From the NCBI GenBank assembly GCA_030549495.1, contig JAUIRK010000015.1:62001-126000 (forward strand): 64,000 bases of DNA. Reading direction: 5' to 3'. The notes below the pieces were generated by a model, which had not been told where the DNA came from, ran no database searches, and saw only the letters and a list, made by a program, of their open reading frames with translations. The stretch's first letter is position 1, and every line of letters begins with the position of its first letter. The stretch comes from Nectonema munidae (taxonomy: Eukaryota; Nematomorpha; Nectonematoida; Nectonematidae). This document shows positions 1 to 11,600 of this stretch, one piece after another. Both the position numbers and the translations under genes were made by a program.

Positions 1-182
1 GTGCATAGATTGCACCCGCAATCTAAAAATAAAAATGGCTGCAATCGCCCCCACTTAAAATATTTGAACCGACACCCAAGGCCCCAATTTATATTTAAAC
101 CCGCACCAAACACGTAATTTTAAATTTAAACCCTTAATCGCCCAAAATTATTTCCTTTTGATAAAGAATATAATTTAAATGC

Positions 183-513
183 TACTGTTTCAGTGCCTGC
201 GCTAAGCAAAAATTTTAGGGAGGGGAGGGGGCTTCATTGGGGCGCTAATTTTTGAACTATCAGATTAATCTGCTTCAAGGCGAAAAGAAAACATATGATG
301 TATTTGTCAAGCCATATCTACACACATTACATTTTCATAAAGAAATTATCATGAATGCTAGATGTTTGTCATATTTTTTTAGGGTAATGACAATTTTTTT
401 AGGGGAGCTTGAAAATTAGATGGAGGGTTGAGAAATAGTTGTATAGAGGGGGGGGGGGGGAGGGAGGGCTTGTGCCCCAAAATTTAATAAGTAGCGCGGG
501 CTCTGTACTGTTT
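183..513. mobile_element. Short non-autonomous hAT element (copy 1 of the CAGTGCCTGCGCTA family) with 8-bp target duplication
   Basis: The element proper is 191-505 (315 bp). It starts CAGTGCCTGCGCTA and ends with the reverse complement of CAGAGCCCGCGCTA. It is flanked on both sides by TACTGTTT (183-190 and 506-513), a perfect 8-bp duplication as made by hAT transposases. The interior has G-runs (about 452-460) and no ORF. A second copy lies at 62243-62649. A relative at 11647-12275 has near-identical termini and retains a hAT transposase C-terminal fragment, which ties this family to hAT. Confidence 0.85.
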
Positions 514-781
514 TTATATATTAAGTTTTTATGATGTTAGATTCGAAACAATATTCTATTTTTAATAGAGCAGCTTAAAAATAGAATATGATTGACGCTT
601 TAGCTTTTAAAAGGTGATCTTGCAGAAATAAGATGGCCAGCAAACATGAAGTTACGCTCGCTAGCAGCGCTTGTTGCCATAATACATAAAACATTACTCG
701 TAAAAACAGAAAGCGTAGGAAACTTTTTTCAATATAATATACTGTATTGTATATGTAATGAAAATCTACTTTATCGGTTGG

Positions 782-830
782 CAGTGATTCCCAACCGGTG
801 TGCCGCGCCGTAAGATTTTTTAAGAGTACC
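782..830 (+). mobile_element. Isolated hAT (Charlie-like) terminus
   Basis: The segment begins CAGTGATTCCCAACCGGTGT, closely matching the common Charlie-group hAT terminus that reads 'cagtggttcccaaaccggtgtgccgcg'. No matching inverted end or duplication is visible nearby, so this is a broken or truncated copy. Confidence 0.35.
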
Positions 831-1057
831 GCCAAAATTGTGCAACTACTTTAAAACTTAACATTACATATTTGTATTATTATATTTTCTGTCATAGCAG
901 GTATTTTCATATATGTAATGAAATGTACTTACTGATGTTGCACTTTATACACGCAGATATGAGATATGAATGAAAATCTTATAAATTTTACCATTTTTTA
1001 AGAATTAATTCGTAACTTCCAGCAATTTTACAAGTTAATCCGCTATACTAATATTGA

Positions 1058-1079
1058 ACCCCCCCCCCCCCCCCCCCCC
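1058..1079. repeat. Poly-C tract
   Basis: A run of about 22 cytosines interrupts AT-rich sequence. Such tracts are unstable and prone to sequencing-length error. No function is implied. Confidence 0.9.
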
Positions 1080-1609
1080 TTAGTAACAAATGTTTTGAAC
1101 AAATGACCCACACCCGTAATTTATGTGCGGGTACTGCAAATTCGCGCGAGTGACCCGCCCTGTGCAAACGTATAATATAAATCAGTTTTTTGAATAAGCT
1201 ACACAATGAAGGTAGTATTAATTAATATTAACTACCACAAGTAGAGCAATCTTGTTATAGAATTCATACACACTAACTGTGTCTATTTGAAAAAACTCGC
1301 CTCTATTGGGAGTTGAATCACTGTGTTCTGAATATCACTTTTTCAAAGACTTTTTATATAATCCTCTCTTATATGCAAATCTTAAAAAAATAATTAAAAA
1401 AAATAATCATCATATTTTAATAGAGACTCTGAGAGAATATTCATTATTTAGACGTGATCAGTAATGGAAATTTTATTTTATTTTATTTGAAATATTTTGA
1501 AACGTAATTTATTTTATCAAATGTATGCTATATTGATATGACAAAACATGAATAGCATAAATCTATTAAGCAAAAACGAAACCATGAACCACATGCGGTG
1601 TCTACAAAG

Positions 1610-2440
1610 TTCGTTTACATTTTAAAATTTTTGTAACTTTTTGAATACTCTGGTTGCGTCGATGATAAGCCACAGTCTGCTAGGCTATGTTGTTTGTGAA
1701 GAAAGTGTAGCATCCGTTGGAGAAGCCTTTAGGTCAATTTCATAAAAGTTTTTAAGATGAGCATGAGTAGAGCTGAGCTTTTCCAAGTCTATTGTGCATA
1801 AGATTCTGCATGGAAACTTGCAAAATCCAATTGCATCCTGTTAGAAGAGGACTAACAAAGACGGCTAAATTTCTGCCATCCCTTCAATGGAAAACTTAGC
1901 AAAAATGATGTAATTTAAAGTAATTTAATGTTCTCTGTGATGAGACAACATTACACATTAGTGGCATGGTCAACAGACATAACTACTGGATATGCGGAAT
2001 TAAAAGGCAAATGTAAATGTTGAGATTTCCTAAAGTTAATGTGTGGTCTGCTTTGTGAAAAAATCAAATTAAAGAGCCTTTCTTTTTGAAGGCCTGGTTA
2101 TTAATGGTGAAAGTTACTTAGAAATGGTACAGAATTACTTTTTTTTCTTATCTAACAGTGTTTAATATGATGGAGCTCTTTGCCACTTTGCTGTGCGGGT
2201 ATTGGAAGAGTTTTCTTGGCCTCCACGTTCACCAGACTTGACTTCACTATATTTTTTTATGGAAACATGGGAAAGCAATTGAGTATGCAAGCAAACCTCC
2301 TTCGTTAGAAGGCTTAAAAGCTAAAATAACTAATCATGTTTAAGGCATGTTACTGTAAATCAATTGACAAATCTTTATAGAGAAGTGCAAGATACAAATT
2401 AGTATTACTAAAGATGGGCTTACAATAAAACATTTTACAC
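1610..2440 (+). pseudogene. Tc1/mariner-superfamily transposase relic
   Basis: Plus-strand translation in shifting frames shows the expected order of mariner transposase motifs. There is a helix-turn-helix-like stretch near 1740-1840. A 'SDETTLHISG' block near 1930-1965 would hold the first catalytic Asp. 'YDGALCHFAVRVLEEF' near 2165-2210 is the equivalent of the family's QDGAPPH. 'WPPRSPDLTSLYFF' near 2214-2255 holds the last Asp. The spacing between the last two Asp residues is 22, shorter than the usual 34, so a small deletion is likely. Several in-frame stops and frameshifts make it non-functional. No clear terminal inverted repeats were found. It lies just downstream of the host receptor's last exon, on the opposite strand. 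Confidence 0.8.
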
Positions 2441-2505
2441 ATAATATGGTGATAAAAGAACATATTTTTAATATGTTAAAAATTTATTCTTTCTACGTTA
2501 AGACT

Positions 2506-2674
2506 TTATGGAAAGCCATTTGCTTTAAGTATAAGTTCTTTCTTCAAAAAAATATGCTTAATTGCACACTCAGCCCATAAAACAGAGAATGAGATAAGAG
2601 AAAAGTGATGAAATGTACTTGCAATGTCGAGAGGCATATTCAAATCGAGAATGTTTTTATTCTTTTCAGAATCT
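2506..2674 (-). CDS. Candidate receptor exon 5: cytoplasmic tail
   Basis: A strong acceptor ('cctgctttcttttcag') lies 120 bp downstream of exon 4. Its first base completes Lys310, and the frame stays open for 55 more codons to a TAA. The tail begins K-D-S-E-K-N-K. I infer this exon from splice strength and phase alone; the tail sequence is not conserved enough to confirm it. An internal 'GCAA|GTACAT' could be another donor. Confidence 0.55.
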
Positions 2675-5600
2675 CTGAAAAGAAAGCAGGCACACTTAGA
2701 AGTGGAAAGCATTAATCGCAGCTGTGTTCTACAATAAAGAATTCACCCAGAGAGATATGGCTTTGAAAAGCGGGTTTAGGAACAGGGAAAATACTTAAAG
2801 TTGTTGTTGAACCAGGCGTAGAGGATGGGGTTGAGGCAGACGTTGCTCATCGCCAGAGTGTGAGAAGCAAAGAAAAGCGGCGTGTAGAAGGGAAACCAAA
2901 TGATCTTGGGATAAAAATCGTAGAGGTACTGCAGAAGGTAGAAAGGGAACCAGCAAGCGCTGAAGAGCACAATCATTAAGATGAGCATTATGTTGATTCG
3001 TCGTTTTTTCGCCATTTTTCGCGAATTTTCGGGTAAAATGTAGAGGGAAGTTTGTGCCAGCTTTTTTTGAGAAATGTAGTGGCGAATCTATAAATTTTAG
3101 CATTTTTAATTAGTCAAAGCAGTGGAATAGCAGAGATATGCTTATAATGAAGTATCAATAAATATGCAAATACACACTTTAATATTGTAGTTGCGGTTTC
3201 TACAGTTTGTCTTGTTGTTTCATACCTATAGGTTTTGGGCGTTTTAAGGGTTATTTATTATAACTTTTAAGGTGCGCATGAGTGAAAGCTGTAATAAGAG
3301 ACCACTAAGCAAAAAGATCCAAAGGATTAATTGTCAAAGGTCATTAGGTGATGAAGATCGAAGAAGCTCAATCAGAATTAATTGGCAAGAACGAAAAGTT
3401 GCTATTATCGACATGTAGTCATTTAATAGAGGTTTGACTGTATATTTTCCTTTTGGTACTCAAGCCCTCAAAAATCATCAAATTAAAAATTTTTAAAATT
3501 AAAAATCAATAAATTAATTAGTTACTTAGCAAGGATTAGGAACTAATAGTATTCGAAAGTATCACCAAAGAGAATATCTCTGAAAAAACATTGAATATTT
3601 TATGATTTCCAAGAATCTAAGTTATTATTTTCAAAATAAAAAATAGGGTAAAAAAGAGAATTAAAATAGCTTCAATTTAAAAAGAATAATTTTTTGTTTG
3701 TTTATACTTAAAGATAAATGTTTAAAAATGTTTGCGTTAAAATCTTTTTTGAAAATTTTTCATCTTAACAAACTGGTTTTATAATTTTCGGTTATTTTAC
3801 AACGCTAATCCCGGCGAATTGCGTAGGTAGCGTGTCTGCAACTCATAAAAGTAAAAGAGGCCTACCTTTTGGTAGAAGTAGCTGATCAAAATCAACGGCA
3901 CGACGAACTGGATGATGATGCAAATCGAAACGTAGGTGATGCGCAGCTTCTTAGATGGCCACTTCTCCTGGCAATGGTAGATGGTGGTGTGCGTGGAGAA
4001 GTCGTCTGTGTGCGCGATCTTGTACTCAATCACTTTTTGAAAGAGGAAAAAGGGAATCGCGAGAATGATGGATGTCTGCCACACGGCCACAACGCGCAAC
4101 ATGCACTCCTTGATCGTCATCTTCGCGTCAAACGGCTTGATCACGTTCAGGTAGCGGTTGTGCGCAATCACCACCAGCGTCAGACTGACCAGAAACACGG
4201 AGATGCACTGGATAAAGGAAACTGCTCTGTCGTAAATGTAGAGTAATATTAAAACACGTGTACCGAACAAAGCCAACAAACGAGCGAAAAATGGGCTACG
4301 GTTAAAATGCTGTGATACAAAAAACTTTCTTCTAAAACATTATTTTCCAACGTTTGCCGACTCATTTCCCCTTTAGATGCTTTTAGATTGTTTTGGACAA
4401 TTAAATTAAATCATCAGTTTAAATAGAATAGTAATTAATGCTTTGAAGTAAAACATATCCAAAATATTTTAACATGATTCTTAGTCTAGGGAGAGGATTT
4501 GCAGATTTGTCTATTCACAGAAAACGTTCGATGGACCTAGGGTATTGCTGTTGCCCCAACATTTTTAAAATTCTTCTTATTTTTTTTGGTGTTGTGTATT
4601 GGTTTAAAAATTGGTGTTTCCAAATTTCACTTCAAAATTCCAACATGCCCAAATAAATATTTTTAAATCAAGTGAAAAAATAATTTATTGTAGATGGCAT
4701 TAATATTTAATTTGTATTTTTTCAAAAGAAAAATGAGTTATATTTCAGATGAATTGAAAACGTTGAGTAAATCTTTTATTTAAAACAAAATACCAGCAAT
4801 AATATTTCGGTCACTATGACCTTCTTCAGATATAGTATATCTTATGGTCTTTTTTTGAATTCGTTGAGGGTTTTCTGCATTTAGAAATCGAAAATGGATA
4901 AAAATAAAACTTTTACCGATAACCGTGAAGTTGTCGCAAATATTTTTTTAGTAAATGATAATGCGAAAAGAGGAGTAAAATTGGTTTCTGATTACATTCA
5001 TTCGGCTTGTAAGATAGAAAGAAATGTCCTAATCGAAGAAATCAATCCTGATCCAAATTGCTTTAAAGGAATAAAATATAAATCATATTTTATATTTCAA
5101 TTGTACAGTTTTTCTTTATAAAAATGGAATACTTTATAGCTTTGTCAATACATTTGCGCAAAATTTTAACGCCATCTATCATAAAAATATGAAATGATAA
5201 ACTTGGTTTGTGCAACACCTGAAACTACCTAAAATTGGATGAAACATTAAATTCATATTTTCGATGTGTATTTGCATCACCAAAAAATAGTACAGCTTTA
5301 TTTTGACTTTTTTTCAAAAATATGGGGCAACAGACGCACCTTACGGATTGATTTTGAGAGAATCAGTATTCAATTTTAAAATTTTTTAAGAAGAGTGCTT
5401 GACCCTACAGGAGACAAGGGCAAAAATGATATTAAGAGTGGACACACTATAAGAAAGGGCATGCTTTTATATATGTCAAGGGAGTTCCAGGAAGGGGGAA
5501 GTGCAAAATAAATACGAAATAATACTTATGCACGGGCCTGCACGCAACATTTTTTGAAAAAGCAACTATCAAATCGTCTTCTCTATTTAGCCTATTTATA

Positions 5601-8600
5601 TTTCGTGATAGCGATCTAATTTTTTTAAATTTTTATCTTGAGACAAAAGTATCTAAAAAAATAAAAAGTCTAGAAAGTTCATTTATTTCTTAAATCAGTT
5701 TAAAAGTTACTCCCTTTTTTCGTTTGATATGTAGGAATGACTACAAAGCATTTGACGTAATGGAAGGAAATGTTTAAGGCATTTCTCGAAATGACGCGTA
5801 CCAGAGAAGGACGGGGACCCCGAACTTCCCCTTTCCCCGCGGGGATACATGCTCCCCGTTCCCCTCGGGGTAAACTTTCTCCGAAGTCGGGGTAATAGTT
5901 TTTAAAATGATTCAACTCTTCGCATTGTTTACTTTAGATAATATTTAGTGTTGTTAAATATTTTTTCAGTTTAAGTACTTCTAAATATGCAAATTATAAA
6001 AAAAATTATATTTTCATTACTTTTTATTGATTCTTCCAAAATCTTTTATTTTTTCAATTTCTGGCAATTTTATACTTTTTGATTTTTCGGATTCATCAAA
6101 TACAAAAAATAAAAATATCGACCAAGATCAGAGTGAAGTAACGAATGAAATGTTGCTTTACGAGAAATTAGATGACGCCTCGAAAAACGAAGATATTTTG
6201 TATTGGTGGGCTCAAAATAATCAATGCATGCCACTACTCAGTTATTTGGCAAAAAAATATTTGACCTGTATACTACGATGATTCATCTCCAACCTGTATT
6301 CTACGATGATTCATCTCCAACCTGTATTCTACGATGATTCATCTCCAACCTGTATACTACGATGATTCATCTCCAACCTGTATACTACGATGATTCATCT
6401 CTAACCTGTATACTACGATGATTCATCTCTAACCTGTATACTACGATGATTCATCTCCAACCTGTATACTACGATGATTCATCTCCAACCTGTATACTAC
6501 GATGGTTCATCTCCAACCTGTATACTACGATGGTTTCTATTCCATGTACAAATGACTAGGGAGACAATGTTCAACTTTCTGTTCACATTTTGCTAGATGT
6601 AAGATTTGATATACCTCATTCGGAGAGACGATGCTACATAAGTTATTACCTATATACATTATACCTGTATACTACGATGGTTCATCTCCAACCTGTATAC
6701 CGCGATGATTCATCTCCAACCTATCAGTTCATATTTTACTAGATGTAAGATTTGATATACCTCATTCGGGGAGAGGATGTTAGATAAGTTATTACCTATA
6801 TTTTTGCAATTTTTTCACGATATTAAATAATATATTTTATTAAATAATCAAAATAAAATTCTGTAATCAAAGAATCGAAAAATATTCTTTAAAAAATCAA
6901 AAAATATCAAACTTTCTGTTGAAGAAACAAGTAAAGGCATCTTCGACTGAAAAAGTCTCTATGTTGACTTTTTCCGACTAAATCAATGAATCGTTAATAT
7001 TCTGATTATTGTTAGCAAGTTTTAACACAGATTTTCTTTTTTTTTTTAACAATTTCTTGATATTTGGCAATAAAATTCCATCATCTTCATCATTAATTTC
7101 TTCACTGCTGGAAGATTTTAATGAAAATATTTTGCTGCTTGCAACCAATTTGTCAATTTCGTTACAATTGGAACTGGAGTGTTGCCGATATGTTTGAAAA
7201 GAGAACGTCTTTTTCTATTACTAATTTTGAATGATTTAATGCCGGTAATCTACAATTTGGAGGATAACTTAACTTTTAAGGTAAACTTGTGTAAAAGATG
7301 TGAAAAACATGCAATGATAAAAAAGTTTGGGAATAAAATTCCATAATTTCTGCAACGGATATATCGTATGTAACAGCGTTTGTCAACAAAAATATTTGTC
7401 TTACAAAAAACTTCTTCATGTTTAACCACAGTCTGGCAGACTTTACAGTAAAAACTTTTATTAGATGAAAAAAAGCCCAACTATTGTGGAAGTGTTGATA
7501 TAAAGAAGAAATCTTGTATGTATCGCTTATAACAATTTTAAGCACATTGAATCAAAAAGCGTTAAATATAAAAATTGACTTTACTGACCTAAACTCGAAA
7601 AATTGACTTTGATTGACTTAAAAATTTGAAATTAGTTCAAAAATTTTTAGACTAAATAAGTAAATATCCTCTTCAAAGAGTTTTTCCTAAACGGAAATAA
7701 AAGTTGACTTTATTGACTTTTACTCGCCCTGGTAATAACTTATGTAGCATCGTCTCTCAGAATGAGGTATATCAAATCTTACATCTAGCAAAATGTGAAC
7801 AGAAAGTTGAACATTGTCTCCCTAGTCATTTGTACATGGAATAGAAACCATCGTAGTATACAGGTTGGAGATGAATCATCGTAGTATACAGGTTAGAGAT
7901 GAATCATCGTAGAATATAGGTTGGAGATGAATCATCGTAATATACGGGTTGGAGATATATATATTTTTATAGATATCCCATATTTTCAATGCTTTTTAAT
8001 AAAAAAATTTTATGTAAAAAAAATTCCCCGCCCCGCCCCGATCCCCGCGGGGAAAGTGTTACCCCGTCCCGATCCCCGCTCCGAAAAAAATTTAACCTCC
8101 CCATCGTACTCTGACGTGTACCTATCGAATACTTTCTTTGTTTGTTAGCTTGGGTTAAGTGCTAACTTTTTTAAATTTTGCTCAGTTTTGTCAATTCTTC
8201 ATTAATCTCTCTTCATAATTTATTCAGCTCACAAATTTCTTCATGTATAAATGTTGTTTCATAGGCTTACCGATTTTTATAGCACATAAATAAAATGTGC
8301 AACCATGACACTTCCAAGCATACTGCTGCTTCTTTTTTTAAAACACAGTCTGGCGAATCTGAATAAAACATGATATAGTGAATTTTATATTGAAAAAGCT
8401 TTGCAAAAAATTTCTATTTTTTTAGCATCCTTCCAATAAAATTATTTTTGATGAGTGAAGAAGATAAATGAGAACTTTGAGGTTTCGCAAAGTTGAACTG
8501 TTTTTTGCAAAAGCCTTGATTAGTATTATGCTCAACAGCATCTCTATATAGCGAGTTGGTGTTATCATTCTTTTCATTTTGCCAGAATGACAACAGCATA

Positions 8601-11600
8601 AGTGATGAAATAATCAAGATCATGTTCATAGAAGGCGTATGAACATTGAACAGTCTTTGTAAGAACGCACTATTTTCGCTTTTCTCTCAATATTCCTTAT
8701 CTGCATATCATTCTTTATAAAAGAGTTAGCAGCCACTTTTTGGTTCAGCGTAAATTCAACGACACACCATGAGTGAATTGATCGACAAATTTTTTTTACC
8801 ATTTTTACATATTTTCACTAAAGTTTTTTTTATCTTCACTATTTATTATACCTTTTATAATCTATTTTTTTTAGAAAAGCCAGATATTTTATTATTTTTT
8901 CATTTTATATTATGCAAAATTAAACTTTTTTTTTTAAATTATTTTCAGTTTTTTTTTTAATTTTGTTTACAAAGGATTTGACAAATTCAAAAATTCGTTA
9001 CACTTTATTTAGTAGAGATACACGCATTAAAAATTTACTTTTCTTATTAAAAAATAAAAAATTTAGTGCCATGAAGGTTAACCGAAAAAATTATTTGTCA
9101 AACAATTTACAGCTGTGATAATTTACCTGTAAAACGTTTTTTTATAGCCATATTTCTTTTAGGAGAGTAGCTATGTGGGAAGAGTGTGCAAAGAGACTTT
9201 TATAAAAAGCATATTGGATATTTTTAAAAACGATTATATAAATTTTCGAAAATGTATCTATTTTTAGCATGATTTGAAGAGGTTGAGAAGAGACTGCCTG
9301 CTAAGAAGTGCTTGAACGAATAAAAAAAGTATAGGAGTTCGTCTAAATAGGCATTGGCGCATTTGCGGATTTAGACGGGGCCATTGGGTGATCACACCTC
9401 CCTCCTCTTCAGAATTTTTGAACTAGATAGGCATTCATTCTCACTGCTTTTGCTTATTGAATATTTAGAAAAAAAATCATTTTAGAAAAAAATGTTTAAA
9501 AATCGTCTGTAGGTAAAAATGATTTGGAGGAGATTAAAGTCATACTTAACTAAACATAAAAGAAAACTTGAAGCATTATACCAAACAGAAAGATAACTAA
9601 TGGAATATAGAGAGCTTACTTGCACATGAAATTTCCCCAGAGCCAGGAGCCGAGAAATGAATAAAGGGGAGTAAAGGGAATACAAATGACGCACATCAAG
9701 AGATCTGCCACTGCCAAATTTAGGATCAAGAAATTTGTGGTCGTTTGCAAAGACTTCGTTCTGAACAACACCCAGCATATCAACGCATTACCTGTATGTT
9801 ATTAGTTTAAATATTAAACACTCGAAGAATTGGCCTACACATAAAGGTTGGCTCCCCTTTGCGCTGGAAACTTCTCGAAAATCAATTTTTTTCACTTTCA
9901 AACAAACTTTTAGAAATGTTGGACCCAAAGACCAAGCTAGAATTAAAAACATCGCGAAATATCTTACCAAATTTTTTTGCTATATTTTTTATTTTAAGCA
10001 CAATCAACACTCGTTATTATTAAAAATTAATTCTTCTGTGAAATTTTATATAAAAAGTAATTTAATTATTATTATTTAAAATTAAATTTTTATTTTTCTG
10101 AAAATTTAGTTTAAGCCAAATTTGGATTGGAAAAAGTTTTTTTATATTTATTTAACTCTTTACTAATTTATATTTGGCGCTATTTGGGTGTATTTGCTTG
10201 AATTATATCACTAAATATAAAATATATGGATGTAACATATATTTTATATCAGAATAATGTCATAACTGGGATAATTCACAAAGCTAAATAAACATCATTA
10301 TGAAGAAGGCAATTTATGGCGTTCTCACTCACACTCCCTTGCTAATTTATTCGATTAGAAATAATCTGAGTAAAACGAAATGACATTTTAACGAAGTTCA
10401 CGAAAAAAGAGGAAAACCCGATGAGTGTAATTTTTTTAACTATTTTGTTTAATTGTGTAATTTTGCGTTTACGGGTTAATAAGAGAAAAACTTTCTAAGC
10501 TCTTAATAATTATTTTATCTTGTTAAAGAAGGAACATTGATGCATTTTTGCTTTTTTACATCATTCAGAAAATGCCCTTTAATTTTAAAAATGCTTCACA
10601 TAACACATGATTTTGCCGTTTAGGGTAAATTGTTTTTGGCAAGTCGATATTACTGAAAACCAAGCATAATGATCCTGGTATTTATGCTTTTAAGCTTATT
10701 GACGTGAATTGTTCATTATAAATCGCTTGCTTTTTAAACTAAAAATTATATTCTATTATCGCAGCCTTTTCACCCTGCAATCAGCTTTGCCCACAGTGTT
10801 AAGAGTGTGATGAGCGAACTGTATCTTTATCCATTTGATTTTATACTATTGAATGGCAGCTGCTTAGATTTTGAGCAACATCAATGTCTTTCAAGTTTGA
10901 TCGCTCCTAATAAATTCTTCTTCTTCTTATGCCCAAAGTGCACTCCTGCTTTGTGTTTTGTATTTTATAGAGACAATTGTCCTGTACTGCACAATTCATC
11001 TCATAACTTCTGTGTAAAACCGCATAACCATACTTCATCACACATAAAAAGTACTATATATTCTTTCTTCAAACTCGTTTTTTTCTTTGCGTGTAATTTG
11101 TCCAAATAAAATGACTTATTTCTCAAAAACGCTATAATGCCATACGCTTTATCCCTTTCAACGTGAATCGAAATTTAAATTTTGCTATTTTCAGAAAACC
11201 TTTTTCTCCCGACGTCATCTAAACGAAGCATGCAATTTCTTGAATAGGTAGTGAATACAAATGACTTATGCCGTCTGTTTTTTTGGGATCCCATTTTATA
11301 CCAGAAAAGGTAGGAAATATGATATGAAACTTCGTCACGTGTGAATATAAGTTGTTGATTGGATAGCTATTATATAAGGCGTAGTTTAGTTGAATAAATT
11401 GAGTCATGACTTTTTGACGACAATTAATCTGTTGAATTTAAAGATAACATACACACTTCAACAAGTCCATAACAACTATTAGATAACAAAAAACAGGGAA
11501 ATTATAGTGAGAACATATTTTTAGAAGATTTCTTCCTGGGCTTTTATAAATAGCTTTTAATTGATATCTATTCATCTTTTGTCGACGAATCATTTTAAAG

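Larger units (their letters stand above)
1..1162. mobile_element. Right part of a hAT-like element, truncated by the window edge
   Basis: The right end at 1162 reads, in reverse complement, CAGGGCGGGTCACTCGCGCG, a typical 5'-CAGGG hAT terminus. GC-rich motifs such as 'cccgcacc' near 40-110 and 'cacccgtaat' near 1110 are subterminal-looking and contrast with the AT-rich surroundings. The opposite terminus, if it exists, lies before base 1, so no target-site duplication can be checked. The MITE at 191-505 is nested inside. I see no transposase fragment. Confidence 0.35.
5794..8121. mobile_element. hAT element with GC-rich ends and 8-bp target duplication, carrying later insertions
   Basis: The element proper is 5802-8113. 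The ends read CAGAGAAGGACGGGGA (left) and, reverse-complemented, CAGAGTACGATGGGGA (right). They are flanked by ACGCGTAC (5794-5801) and ACGTGTAC (8114-8121), matching at 7 of 8. Both ends carry 'ccccgcggggat'-type GC blocks (about 5820-5895 and 8020-8095). A hAT transposase C-terminal fragment at 6027-6281 belongs to it. The original element appears to have been about 630 bp. 6264-7955 was added later: 28-bp minisatellite arrays and a second hAT relic. Confidence 0.75.

Noticed and set aside
3866-4226. Assignment of the receptor to the Tre1/moody group because of its NRY motif
   Set aside because: TM2, extracellular loop 2 (EKWP) and TM7 (AMSNVCLNPILYAW) wording fit NPY/NPF-type receptors better.
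3869-4246. 125-codon plus-strand ORF
   Set aside because: It is the antisense shadow of receptor exon 3.
6264-6540. 28-bp repeats resembling a CRISPR array
   Set aside because: Units are directly adjacent with no unique spacers, and the setting is a eukaryotic intron full of transposons.
10807-11109. 100-codon Cys-containing ORF in receptor intron 1
   Set aside because: No recognisable spacing of Cys residues, no signal peptide, and it runs against the host gene.
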